Of a DNA stretch of 36,122 nt, positions 20,850-29,483 are shown in pieces (the stretch's first letter is position 1; every line of letters starts with the position of its first letter). The notes under the pieces were generated by a model. It worked only from the letters and a program-made list of their open reading frames with translations, was not told the origin of the DNA and ran no database searches. The stretch is from assembly GCA_016788285.1 (NCBI GenBank), contig JAEUSW010000323.1, positions 1-36,122 of the forward strand, read 5' to 3'. This DNA comes from Flavobacteriales bacterium. GTDB taxonomy: Bacteria; Bacteroidota; Bacteroidia; Flavobacteriales_F; PHOS-HE28. The position numbers and the translations under genes were made by a program.

Positions 20850-23714
20850 TCAGTGCGCCTCCAACCAGTTTTTCCCCACGCCCATGTCAACAACCAGCGG
20901 CACATCCAGGGCCATCGCGCCTTCCATCCGCGTCCGCACCACGGTCTTCAGTCCATCCAGCTCGTCCCCGTGCGCGTCGAACACCAGTTCATCGTGCACC
21001 TGCAACAACAGCCTGCTCTTCAGCCCCTGCTCGCGGATGTCGCGGTGGATGTTCACCATCGCCACCTTGATGATGTCGGCCGCCGAACCCTGCATGGGCG
21101 CATTGATCGCGATGCGCTCGGCCTGGGCCCGCACCGTGTTGTTGGCGCTGGTGATGTCCGGCAGGTAGCGACGCCGGCCCATCAGCGTCCTGATGTAGCC
21201 GTGGGTGCGGCAGAAGCCGATCATCTCGTCCATGTAGTTGCGCACGCCAGGGAACTGGGCGAAGTAATCGTCGATGATCTGCTTGGCCTCGCCGCGCGGG
21301 ATACCCAGGTTCTGGGCCAGGCCGAAGGCGCCCTGACCGTAGGCGATCCCGAAGTTCACGGCCTTCGCGCGGCTCCGCTGCTCGCGCGTCACTTCCGCGA
21401 TGTCCACGTTGAACACCTTGGCCGCCGTGGCCGCGTGGATGTCGAGCCCCTTGCGGAAGGCCTCCTGCATGTTGGCATCGCCGCTCATGTGGGCGATGAT
21501 CCGCAGCTCGATCTGGCTGTAGTCGGCGCTGAGCAGCAGATAGTCCTCGCTGCGCGGCACGAAAGCCTTTCGGATCTCGCGCCCCTTCTCGGTGCGGATG
21601 GGGATGTTCTGCAGGTTGGGGTCGTTGCTGGCCAGGCGACCGGTGGCGGCCACCGTCTGCAGGTAGCTCGTGTGCACGCGGTGGGTCTCGGGATCCGCCG
21701 CCTCGGGCAGGGTGTCCACGTAGGTGCCCTTCAGCTTGCGCAGGCTGCGGTAGTCCAGGATCAGCGGGATCGCGGGGTGCGCGTTGCTCAGCTCCTGCAG
21801 GATGTCCTCACTGGTCTGGTACTGCCCGGTCTTGGCGGTCTTCTTCACCTTGTCGCCTCCGAGCTTCAGGGTCTCGAAGAGCACATCGCCGAGCTGCTTC
21901 GGACTGTCGATGTTGAAGGGCGCTCCGCAGGCCTGGTGGATGGCGTCCTGCAGGCGGATCAGCTCCGTGCCCAGCTCCTCGCTGAACTGCTTGAGCGCCG
22001 GGATGTCGATGCGGATGCCCTCCGTCTCCATGTCGGCGAGAACGTGCACCAGGGGCATCTCCACCTCGTTGAAGAGGCCGGTCACCTCGTCCTCGGCCAG
22101 CAGGGGCTCCAGCTTGCCGGCCAGCTGCCAGGTCACGTCCGCGTCCTCGGCGGCATAGTCCTTCACCAGCTCCACCTCCACGTCGCGCATGCTCTTCTGC
22201 ACCTTGCCGCGGCCCTTCTCGCCGATGAGGGTGGTGATGCTCACCGGCCTGTAGCCGAGGTAGGTCTCGCTGAGGAAGTCCATGCCGTGCTTCTGCAGGT
22301 CGGGCTTCAGCAGGAAGTGCGCCACCATGGTGTCGAAGAGCGGCCCCTTCACCTCCACGCCGTAGCGGGCCAGCACGCGGATGTCGTACTTGGCGTTCTG
22401 GGCCACCTTGCCGATGGCCTCGTTCTCGAGCACGGGCTTGAAGATGTCCACGATGCGCTGGGCCTCGGCGCGGTCCTCCGGCACGGGCACATAGTGGCCC
22501 TCATGTTCCTTCCAGCTGAAGGAGAGGCCCACCAGCTCGGCCGTGCGCTCATCGGTACCGGTGGTCTCCGTGTCGAAGCAGAAGCGCGGCTGCTTCTTCA
22601 GCTGCGCCGCCAGCATGTACAGGTCCTCGTGGGTGCGGGCCAGGAAGTAGCGGTGCGGCACGGTGTCGATGGTGGCCAGCTCGGTGAGGGCCACGTGGCC
22701 TTCCTCGTCCACGCTGCTGCCGAAGAGGTCGACCTGGCCGGTGTTGGCCGCCGCCTTGGCGCGCTTGCCGGCCTTGGGCTCCTCGGCGGTCCCGTTCGCG
22801 TCGCCGCCCAGCACCCGGTTCACCAGGGTCTTGAACTCGAGCTCGCTGAACACCTCCAGCACCTTGTCCTTGTCCGGCGGATCCAGGTGAAGGGCGTCGT
22901 GGTCCAGCTCCACCGGCGCATCGATGATGATGGTGGCGAGCCGCTTGCTCAAGCGGCCCTGTTCGGCGAACTGGATCACGTTCTCCTGCTGCTTGCCCTT
23001 CAGCTTGTCGGCGTTCTCGAGCACTCCTTCGAGGCTGCCGAACTGCTGGATGAGCTTCATGGCGGTCTTCTCGCCGATGCCGGGGATGCCGGGGATGTTG
23101 TCCACCGCATCGCCCATGAGGCCGAGGATGTCCTTGACCTGGTCCGGGCTGCTGAGGCCGCCCCAGCGCTCGCAGATCTCCTTGGGGCCCAGCTTCTCGG
23201 GCGGTTCGCCGCCGCGGCCCGGCTTGTACATGATGATGCGGTCGCTCACCAGCTGCCCGAAGTCCTTGTCCGGCGTCACCATGTACGTGGTGTAGCCCTC
23301 GGCCTCGGCCTTCTTGGCCAGGGTGCCGATCACATCGTCGGCCTCGTAGCCATCGCTCTCCAGCACCGGGATGCGAAGGGCCTCCACGATCCGCCGGATG
23401 TAGGGCACGTTGCTGCGGATCTCCTCGGGGGTCTCCTCGCGGTTGGCCTTGTAGTCCAGCAGGGTCTCGTGGCGCTCGGTGGGCGCGGCCGTGTCGAACA
23501 CCACGGCGATGTGGGTGGGCTGCTCGCGCTTGATGAGGTCGAGCAGCGTGGTGGTGAAGCCGAAGGCCGCACTGGTGTTGAAGCCCTTGCTGTTGATGCG
23601 GGGCGCGCGGATGAAGCTGAAGTAAGCCCGGTAGATGAGGGCGTAGGCATCGAGCAGGAAGAGGCGCTTGTCCGCATCGGCGGTCGCAGCTCCGGACAGG
23701 GTCGGATCGGACAT
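20850..23714 (-). CDS. polA: DNA polymerase I
   Basis: A 954-residue three-domain repair and Okazaki-fragment polymerase. The 5' nuclease domain (about 10-320) opens with LFLLDAYALIYRAYF and contains GYEADDVIGTLA and the helix-hairpin-helix IPGIPGIGEKTA. The 3'-5' proofreading domain has intact DxE residues D381 and E383 (CFDTETTG), which many PolA proteins have lost. The polymerase domain shows motif A with D731 (SADYSQIELR), motif B (RSRAKAVNFGIAYGQGAFGL) and motif C with D908 (QVHDELVF). Length is normal. A TAACTTGC element sits four bases upstream of ATG 23714. The gene leads a unit with the lipoprotein and the small secreted protein. Confidence 0.97.
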   Translation of the reverse strand: MSDPTLSGAATADADKRLFLLDAYALIYRAYFSFIRAPRINSKGFNTSAAFGFTTTLLDLIKREQPTHIAVVFDTAAPTERHETLLDYKANREETPEEIRSNVPYIRRIVEALRIPVLESDGYEADDVIGTLAKKAEAEGYTTYMVTPDKDFGQLVSDRIIMYKPGRGGEPPEKLGPKEICERWGGLSSPDQVKDILGLMGDAVDNIPGIPGIGEKTAMKLIQQFGSLEGVLENADKLKGKQQENVIQFAEQGRLSKRLATIIIDAPVELDHDALHLDPPDKDKVLEVFSELEFKTLVNRVLGGDANGTAEEPKAGKRAKAAANTGQVDLFGSSVDEEGHVALTELATIDTVPHRYFLARTHEDLYMLAAQLKKQPRFCFDTETTGTDERTAELVGLSFSWKEHEGHYVPVPEDRAEAQRIVDIFKPVLENEAIGKVAQNAKYDIRVLARYGVEVKGPLFDTMVAHFLLKPDLQKHGMDFLSETYLGYRPVSITTLIGEKGRGKVQKSMRDVEVELVKDYAAEDADVTWQLAGKLEPLLAEDEVTGLFNEVEMPLVHVLADMETEGIRIDIPALKQFSEELGTELIRLQDAIHQACGAPFNIDSPKQLGDVLFETLKLGGDKVKKTAKTGQYQTSEDILQELSNAHPAIPLILDYRSLRKLKGTYVDTLPEAADPETHRVHTSYLQTVAATGRLASNDPNLQNIPIRTEKGREIRKAFVPRSEDYLLLSADYSQIELRIIAHMSGDANMQEAFRKGLDIHAATAAKVFNVDIAEVTREQRSRAKAVNFGIAYGQGAFGLAQNLGIPRGEAKQIIDDYFAQFPGVRNYMDEMIGFCRTHGYIRTLMGRRRYLPDITSANNTVRAQAERIAINAPMQGSAADIIKVAMVNIHRDIREQGLKSRLLLQVHDELVFDAHGDELDGLKTVVRTRMEGAMALDVPLVVDMGVGKNWLEAH

Positions 23715-23718
23715 GCGG

Positions 23719-23726
23719 GCAAGTTA
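23719..23726 (-). promoter_or_regulatory. -7-like promoter element of polA
   Basis: TAACTTGC on the minus strand, four bases from the polA start codon; a loose match to TAnnTTTG. The nearest TTG is 23 bases upstream, longer than usual. Confidence 0.35.
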
Positions 23727-23795
23727 GCCCGGCCTCCGGCTCAGGATCGCAAGACCAAGCACCACCCAGGCACCGGGTGGTCCGCAAAAGCCGTC

Positions 23796-23803
23796 TACAT
23801 TCG
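23796..23803 (+). promoter_or_regulatory. -7-like promoter element of the dihaem cytochrome gene
   Basis: TACATTCG ends only three bases before ATG 23807. If used, the transcript would start at or inside the start codon. Confidence 0.4.
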
Positions 23804-23806
23804 GTC

Positions 23807-24922
23807 ATGCGGTCCGTCCTGCGTTCCCGCGCACCCAAGAGCCTCGCCCTGGCCTCGTTGTGCGCCGTCGCCTTCGCCGCATGCACGCACGAACTGGTGG
23901 GGCCGGACCCCGCCCCGGATGATGCGCCGGCCGATCCCGTGCTCGTCGACCTTCCTTCCCTGCCCTACCCCGTCCTGAGCACCTACCGCTTCTTCGTTGG
24001 TGAGCTTGACCAGCTGGAGCCGAACGCCGGGGTGCTCCCGTTCGCGCCCATCAATGCGCTGTTCACGGACTACGCCCACAAGAACCGGTTCGTGTGGATG
24101 CCCGCCGGAGCGCAGGCCTCCTACGTGAGCGACCACGAGCCGCTGGAGTTCGAGGAGGGCACGGTGCTGATCAAGAACTTCTGGTACGACAACACGGCCC
24201 CCGACGGGGAGCGGAGGATCATCGAAACGCGATTGATGTTCCGTCGGAACGGCGCCTGGGAGTTCGCCAACTACATCTGGAACCCGGAGCAGACCGAGGC
24301 CTATCTGGACATGGGCGGCGGGTACCTGCCCATCGCGTGGACGGACAGTGAACACGGGGCGATGAGCACGACCTACCGCATCCCTTCGGCCTCCGAGTGC
24401 TTCACCTGCCACAAGGTGAACACCGACCCGCTGCCGATCGGCCCCAAGCCGCGCAACCTGAACGTGGACATGGCCTACCCGGACGGCACCATGAACCAGC
24501 TGGACCGCTGGGTACAGGAAGGCTACCTGGCCCCGGGCTTCCCGTCGGGCATCCAAGCAACGCCGGATTGGACGGAAGCGTCATTGCCGGTGGTGGACCG
24601 CGTTCGCGGCTACCTGGACATGCAATGCGCCCACTGCCATTCGGACGAGCGCCATTGCGACTACCGGCCCCTGCGCCTGGCCTTGCCGGATACGCAGGAC
24701 CCGGTCAACCTCGGGGTCTGCGTGCTGCCGGACGACCCCATCGATGCATCCGTGACCCACATCGTGGCCGCCGGCGACACCACGCGGTCCATGATGCACC
24801 TGCGCCTGAGCTCCACCGATGGGTCGGTGCGCATGCCCCTGCTCGGCCGCACCCTGGTGCACCGCGAGGGGCTGGCCCTGATCAATGAATGGATCTCCTC
24901 GCTCGGCCCGCCCTGTCCATGA
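23807..24922 (+). CDS. SO2930-family dihaem c-type cytochrome lipoprotein
   Basis: A 371-residue lipoprotein (lipobox ending at C26) with two CxxCH haem sites, C198-F-T-C201-H202 and C274-A-H-C277-H278. The N-terminal half carries the family pattern INALFTDYAHKNRFVWMP, EFEEGTVLIKNFWY, ETRLMFRRNGAWEF and YIWNPEQTEA, which I associate with the SO2930/HNE_0200 dihaem cytochromes. The C-terminal half is a cytochrome-like domain ending in LINEWISSL. ATG 23807 fits the lipoprotein signal; ATG 23777 would overlap the -7 element. It precedes the FG-GAP/ASPIC T9SS protein by 19 bases, forming a likely operon of two exported proteins. Its electron-transfer partner is not evident. Confidence 0.85.
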   Translation: MRSVLRSRAPKSLALASLCAVAFAACTHELVGPDPAPDDAPADPVLVDLPSLPYPVLSTYRFFVGELDQLEPNAGVLPFAPINALFTDYAHKNRFVWMPAGAQASYVSDHEPLEFEEGTVLIKNFWYDNTAPDGERRIIETRLMFRRNGAWEFANYIWNPEQTEAYLDMGGGYLPIAWTDSEHGAMSTTYRIPSASECFTCHKVNTDPLPIGPKPRNLNVDMAYPDGTMNQLDRWVQEGYLAPGFPSGIQATPDWTEASLPVVDRVRGYLDMQCAHCHSDERHCDYRPLRLALPDTQDPVNLGVCVLPDDPIDASVTHIVAAGDTTRSMMHLRLSSTDGSVRMPLLGRTLVHREGLALINEWISSLGPPCP

Positions 24923-24941
24923 CCTGCAAACCCACCCACCC

Positions 24942-26927
24942 ATGAAGCCTCTCTTCCCCCTCACGCTCGCCCTTCTCGGCACGCTGCCGACCCTGGCGCA
25001 GGACAACTGCGCTTCGGCCGTTCCCATCACAGCAGGCACCTATGTGGTGTCCACCGTCAACGGCAACCAGGTGCCTTCGCCGATCTGCGCGCCGAACGGG
25101 GCCGGGGCCTCGGCCGGTGAGTGGTACAGCTACACGCCCACGTCCAACTACACGGTGACCATCAACACGGCCATCGGTGCGCTGACCGACAGCCGCGTGC
25201 ACGTGTACCTGGGCGGCTGCGGCGCCCTGGCCTGCGTGGCCGGTGATGATGATTCGGGCGTGAACAACACCGCGCTGCTCACCTTCAACGTGGCCGCCGG
25301 CTTCACCTACATCATCGCCTTCGACAACCGCTGGAGCTCGAGCGGCTTCACCTTCCAGCTGGTCGAATCGCCCATCGTGATCCCGGTGTTCAGCTTCTCG
25401 CCGCTGACCCTGCCGGCCGGCATCGGAAGCACCGTGGCCGCCGTGGACATGAACGGCGACCACCTGGACGATGTGGTGCGGGTCACCGAGCTGCAGATCA
25501 CGATCAACCACCAGCAGACCGGCGGGGGGCTGGTGCAGACGGTGTTCCCCACCGATACGGCCGACACCACGCCGTACTGGAGCCTGGCGGCCGGCGACCT
25601 GGACGGCAACGGATACAATGACCTCCTGTATGCCGGCGGTTCGGCCACCTTCATGCTCGCGAACGCCGACGCCACGGCCTACATCGAGAACTCCCAGACC
25701 GAGTGGATCTTCTGCCAGCGGTCCAACTTCGTGGACATCAACAATGACGGGCACCTGGACGCCTTCGTCTGCCACGACGTGGAGCCCAATGTGTACTACC
25801 TGAACGATGGCCAGGGCAACCTCACCTACTACCAGGGCGGCCTGGGCGACACCCCGGACGGAGGCAACTACGGCAGCATCTGGGTCGACTATGACAACGA
25901 CCACGACGTGGACCTCTTCATCGCGAAGTGCCGCGGCGGTGTGGGCCCGGCCAACATCGACCAGCTGCACCGCAACAACGGCGACGGCACCTGGACCGAG
26001 GTGGCCGCCCTGATGAACCTGGCCGACAACCAGCAGAGCTGGAGCTCGGCCTGGGGCGACTACGACAACGACGGCGACATGGACGTGCTGCAGGGCGCCA
26101 GCTCCTTCACCAACGGAGGCCACAAGCTGATGCGGAATGACGGCAGCACCTTCACCAACGTGACCGTCGGGTCGGGTTTCGATGTCCACAGCGGCCAGAG
26201 CATCGAGTGGATCACGCACGACTTCGACAACGACGGCTGGCTGGATGTGCTGGGCGGGGGAAAGCTCCTGCGCAACAACGGGGACATGACCTTCAGCCTG
26301 CACACGGTGACCCCGACCAACGGACCGGTGGGCGACCTGGACAACGATGGCTACCTGGACATCGTGAACGGCGGCACCGTGCACATGAACGCGCTCACGG
26401 GCAACAACTGGCTGAAGGTGACGCTTGAAGGCACGGTGAGCAACACCAGCGGGATCGGAGCGCGTGTGGAGATCCAGACCCCGGCAGGCACCCAGATCCG
26501 TGACATCCGCAGCGGCGACGGTTTCCGGTACATGAGCACCCTGAACGCGCACTTCGGCCTGGGCCAGGAGAGCCAGGTGGACCAGATCACGGTGTATTGG
26601 ACCAGCGGCATCGTGGACGTGATCAGCGCACCGGCCATCAACGGCACCGTTCACGTGATCGAGGGCCTCTCCACCGGCGTGGCCACCGTGACCCCGGAGG
26701 CCACGTTGAGCACCTTCCCCAATCCGGTCGATAACGTGCTTTACCTGAGCTCCTCCCTGCCGCTGCGCAACGCGAACGCCACCGTGCTGAACACCGCGGG
26801 TCAGCCCGTGCTGCGCTCCGTCCTGCGCGAGGCCACCCTGGACATCGCGGGTCTCGCCCCCGGCGTGTACGTGCTGCAGGTGGAGCAGGAAGGCACCTTG
26901 CTGCAGGAGCGCTTCGTGAAGCGCTGA
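24942..26927 (+). CDS. FG-GAP/VCBS repeat protein with ASPIC/UnbV and T9SS domains
   Basis: A 661-residue secreted protein. The signal peptide (MKPLFPLTLA to TLAQ) leaves an N-terminal Gln. A pre-peptidase-like beta domain (about 20-150) is followed by a beta-propeller built from repeated Ca-binding-like lines: VDMNGDHLDDVV, GDLDGNGYNDLL, VDINNDGHLDAF, VDYDNDHDVDLF, GDYDNDGDMDVL, HDFDNDGWLDVL and GDLDNDGYLDIV. Residues ~500-570 are an ASPIC/UnbV domain (GIGARVEIQTPAGTQ, then HFGLGQ and ITVYWTSG). A T9SS sorting domain (FPNPVDNVLYL to RFVKR) ends the protein. Such CRTAC-like propellers are surface or adhesive proteins in Bacteroidota; no catalytic residues are seen. ATG 24942 is chosen for the signal peptide. 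Confidence 0.9.
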   Translation: MKPLFPLTLALLGTLPTLAQDNCASAVPITAGTYVVSTVNGNQVPSPICAPNGAGASAGEWYSYTPTSNYTVTINTAIGALTDSRVHVYLGGCGALACVAGDDDSGVNNTALLTFNVAAGFTYIIAFDNRWSSSGFTFQLVESPIVIPVFSFSPLTLPAGIGSTVAAVDMNGDHLDDVVRVTELQITINHQQTGGGLVQTVFPTDTADTTPYWSLAAGDLDGNGYNDLLYAGGSATFMLANADATAYIENSQTEWIFCQRSNFVDINNDGHLDAFVCHDVEPNVYYLNDGQGNLTYYQGGLGDTPDGGNYGSIWVDYDNDHDVDLFIAKCRGGVGPANIDQLHRNNGDGTWTEVAALMNLADNQQSWSSAWGDYDNDGDMDVLQGASSFTNGGHKLMRNDGSTFTNVTVGSGFDVHSGQSIEWITHDFDNDGWLDVLGGGKLLRNNGDMTFSLHTVTPTNGPVGDLDNDGYLDIVNGGTVHMNALTGNNWLKVTLEGTVSNTSGIGARVEIQTPAGTQIRDIRSGDGFRYMSTLNAHFGLGQESQVDQITVYWTSGIVDVISAPAINGTVHVIEGLSTGVATVTPEATLSTFPNPVDNVLYLSSSLPLRNANATVLNTAGQPVLRSVLREATLDIAGLAPGVYVLQVEQEGTLLQERFVKR

Positions 26928-26949
26928 GGAGGACGTACGATCGGGACCG

Positions 26950-26981
26950 GAAGGCGGGCCGCGCTCACGCGGCCCGCCTTC
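26950..26981 (+). terminator. terminator of the cytochrome/FG-GAP operon
   Basis: A 14-bp perfect stem (26950-26963 with 26968-26981) with a 4-base loop, 23 bases past the stop at 26927. Confidence 0.85.
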
Positions 26982-27002
26982 TCGCGTTCAAGAAGATACC
27001 AA

Positions 27003-27033
27003 TTTGTGTTCCACCCTGTTGCGGCTATATTTC
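27003..27033 (+). promoter_or_regulatory. promoter of the Wzz-like gene
   Basis: TTTG at 27003-27006, 19 bases, then TATATTTC at 27026-27033. This is the best -33/-7 pair on the plus strand, with exact standard spacing for Bacteroidota. ATG 27041 follows after 7 bases, so the mRNA should start at or next to the start codon. Confidence 0.65.
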
Positions 27034-27040
27034 GGCAACG

Positions 27041-28048
27041 ATGCAGCCGGGGCCCGAGGTCAACGAAGTGGATGCGCCGTCCTTAATGCCATCCCCGCCC
27101 GCCTCCCCCCGGCCGGGAGCGCTCCCACGCAAGCATGCATCAGTGACGGTCATGCTACAGGCGCGGCGCTGGGTCCTCCTCAGTGTCGCCGTGCTGAGCG
27201 GGCTGCTGACCGGCATCTACCTGCTCATCTTCCCGATCCCCTATCGGTCGCATGTCGTGATCTGGGCAGGACCCGAGCATGGTGATCAGACCCGTGGGCC
27301 CGAACGGACCTTCGCACCGAACCTGGTGGTCACCCGGCTGCAGCACCTTGCGACAGGCTCCGCCATCCTGGATCATCTGGTGGACACCTTCGACCTCGGC
27401 ACCCACTATGGGATAGCCCCCGACCAACGATTCGCCGCCGAGCGGATCAGGTTGACCCTCGAGCGGAGCATCCGTGCCGACATCATCGACCCGAACACCC
27501 TCCGCATCACCGTTTCGGACAGGGACCGCGAAAAGGCGGTGGAGATGGCCATGGCCATCCATGCCGAACTGCTCCGCACCGCCGATCGGGAGGTGCGCGA
27601 CCGGATCGAGCAGCAGGTGGCCGTTCACGAGGACCTGGTAAAGCGGGCCGAACGGCGCGGTCAGGAGCAGGCCGATCAGCTGATCGGCCTCATCGACCGG
27701 ACCCGCACCTGGGCCAGCGGACCGCCCGTGAACGACACCCTGCGAAAGCACCTGGACCTGCAGCTCACCGCCATGGTCGCTACGTTGGCCCACACGAACG
27801 AGGACCTGTACGGCAGCCTCATGGTGGCCGAGGCCGCCCGGGCCGGACTGGCACGCGATGCCCTGCCCCGGCTCACCCTGGTCCGGCGGGCCGAGCTCGA
27901 TCTGGTCAGCTCCCCGCGGTTGAGCGCCGCGATCACGGTCCTCACCACCTCGGTCCTGGTCACCCTGCTCGTCCTTGTGCTGATGGTGCTCTGGCACAAA
28001 CAGGGCCCCGCCTGGATTCAGGACTGGCGCGCGTTCGACCGGGACTGA
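27041..28048 (+). CDS. Wzz-like polysaccharide chain-length/co-polymerase protein
   Basis: A 335-residue membrane protein with the two-helix layout of Wzz-type polysaccharide co-polymerases. After a Pro-rich cytoplasmic N terminus, the first membrane helix is at about 44-65. It is followed by a large periplasmic charged helical region that includes LRITVSDRDREKAVEMAM, a Wzz-typical segment, and a Gln/Glu/Arg-rich coiled coil (about 185-225). The second helix is at about 295-317 and a short basic tail follows. There is no tyrosine-kinase domain. It would set the length of a surface polysaccharide. The last 31 bases overlap the end of an O-antigen-ligase-like gene on the other strand, which supports a polysaccharide role for the pair, although no glycosyltransferases are nearby. 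No sequence identity could be checked. Confidence 0.65.
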   Translation: MQPGPEVNEVDAPSLMPSPPASPRPGALPRKHASVTVMLQARRWVLLSVAVLSGLLTGIYLLIFPIPYRSHVVIWAGPEHGDQTRGPERTFAPNLVVTRLQHLATGSAILDHLVDTFDLGTHYGIAPDQRFAAERIRLTLERSIRADIIDPNTLRITVSDRDREKAVEMAMAIHAELLRTADREVRDRIEQQVAVHEDLVKRAERRGQEQADQLIGLIDRTRTWASGPPVNDTLRKHLDLQLTAMVATLAHTNEDLYGSLMVAEAARAGLARDALPRLTLVRRAELDLVSSPRLSAAITVLTTSVLVTLLVLVLMVLWHKQGPAWIQDWRAFDRD

Positions 28049-29463
28049 TCGGCCCGCGCGAGCGGCCCCCCCATGTGGAGCGCGGCGATCATCATCCAGA
28101 ACGGAAAGGCCACCTTGGCATCGTCCAGGTAATTGTTGAACATCGCATGGACCGCATAGGCGGCGATCGCCACACCAACCGTCAGATCGATGATGCGGGC
28201 CTGGAAGGGCATCGGACCCCACCAAGTCCGCAACGCACGCCAGAGCACGCACCCCAGGAGCGCACACCACGCCCCGAAGCCCATGAGGCCTGATTCAGCC
28301 AGCGCGAGGAAGTACTCCGAATGGGCGGTGCCCCCACTGTCGTAGAGGGTCTGGGGATTGCTGCGGATGAAGGTGTCCGGGGTCAAGCTCCAGCTGCGCT
28401 TGATCCGTGAAGGGGCACCCGGCTCACGGACGCTGAGATAGGTCATCTCCTCGGGCCGTTGATGGGCCACGTACAGGAACTGGAAGGTCCCTGGGCCGGT
28501 CCCCAGCCATGGATCGGCCTTGAACATCCGCAGGGCGCAGCGCCACCGGTTCAGGCGTTCGCGGTTGCTGGCATCCGTGGTGGTGTTGGTGATGGAGAGA
28601 AGGCTCTCCCGCACCCCCGCATCATCGGAGTTGCCGTGGACCGTTCGCCCGGCCGCTGAACGCCAGAGCAGAAGGAGCACGGCCGCCATGGTGAGCCCGG
28701 TACCCATGCCGACGACCAAGCGCCAACGCGCCGGGAGCAGAACGGCCGGAAGCAGCACCAGAACGACCGCGGCACTGAGCCATGCCGCCCGGCAGAATGA
28801 GGCCCAGAGGCCGAACAGCAGGACCGCGCTCCACAGCACCCACAGCGCACGCGCCCAGGCCCGGGTGGACCGCCAGATCATGGCCGCCCGGCCGATCACC
28901 CAGGCGAGCACGAAGACAAGGGCCGCCGAATGCACGGTGTGGTCCGTATAGAACGGGAACGCGGTGTAGCCTGCGCCGGCCCGGTCGAAACCGGTCCCCG
29001 TCTGCACCCACAAGGCCCACATCAGCACCAACGTGAAGCTGGCGGCATGGACATCCAGGGCGCGGCGCACCCAGTGCGTGTCCTGTTGAAGCACCAGCAG
29101 GGGAAGCCCGAAAAAGACGACCGCATACGCCGCCCGCACCGTGAAGGCCTTCCAGGCCACCACCGGCATACCGCTCACCGATGCGGAAAGGGCGGCGAAC
29201 ACGATGAGCAGCGTGGCACTGGTCGCGATCGGTCCCGGAACACGGCGGAAGGCTCGCCAGAGTTCCTGCCCATGGCGGGCCAGAAGGAGGAGGAGTCCCA
29301 GACCACAGCAGGCCACGAGCGGCTCCACGGGAGCGATGACCTCGAGGTCCGGGCCAGGGGTGTAGAGCTTGACCGAGAACGGGGTCAGGGCCGCGAGGGC
29401 GACAAGTGCGCGACCGGCCCAGCGCCCCACTCCGATCGGCAGGCCTGATGATCCAGGCATCAT
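28018..29463 (-). CDS. O-antigen ligase/polymerase-like membrane protein
   Basis: A 481-residue polytopic protein with about ten to twelve hydrophobic helices. The long external loop has the Wzy_C/WaaL pattern NRERLNRWRCALRMFKADP, WLGTGPGTFQF and then HSEYFLALAESGLMG, which are the signature segments of the O-antigen ligase family. It would polymerise or attach undecaprenyl-linked polysaccharide at the periplasmic face. The start is one of two adjacent ATGs at 29463/29460, with a TAATTTCC -7-like element at 29476-29469. It follows the glutaminyl-cyclase-type gene by 20 bases and overlaps the Wzz-like gene tail-to-tail by 31 bases. Confidence 0.82.
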   Translation of the reverse strand: MMPGSSGLPIGVGRWAGRALVALAALTPFSVKLYTPGPDLEVIAPVEPLVACCGLGLLLLLARHGQELWRAFRRVPGPIATSATLLIVFAALSASVSGMPVVAWKAFTVRAAYAVVFFGLPLLVLQQDTHWVRRALDVHAASFTLVLMWALWVQTGTGFDRAGAGYTAFPFYTDHTVHSAALVFVLAWVIGRAAMIWRSTRAWARALWVLWSAVLLFGLWASFCRAAWLSAAVVLVLLPAVLLPARWRLVVGMGTGLTMAAVLLLLWRSAAGRTVHGNSDDAGVRESLLSITNTTTDASNRERLNRWRCALRMFKADPWLGTGPGTFQFLYVAHQRPEEMTYLSVREPGAPSRIKRSWSLTPDTFIRSNPQTLYDSGGTAHSEYFLALAESGLMGFGAWCALLGCVLWRALRTWWGPMPFQARIIDLTVGVAIAAYAVHAMFNNYLDDAKVAFPFWMMIAALHMGGPLARADQSRSNARQS

Positions 29464-29483
29464 GTCGGGGAAATTACACCCCG

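Noticed and set aside
20853-23978. 1041-codon open frame on the plus strand
   Set aside because: It is antisense to polA, which has every expected motif; the His/Leu/Val-rich product is a shadow frame.
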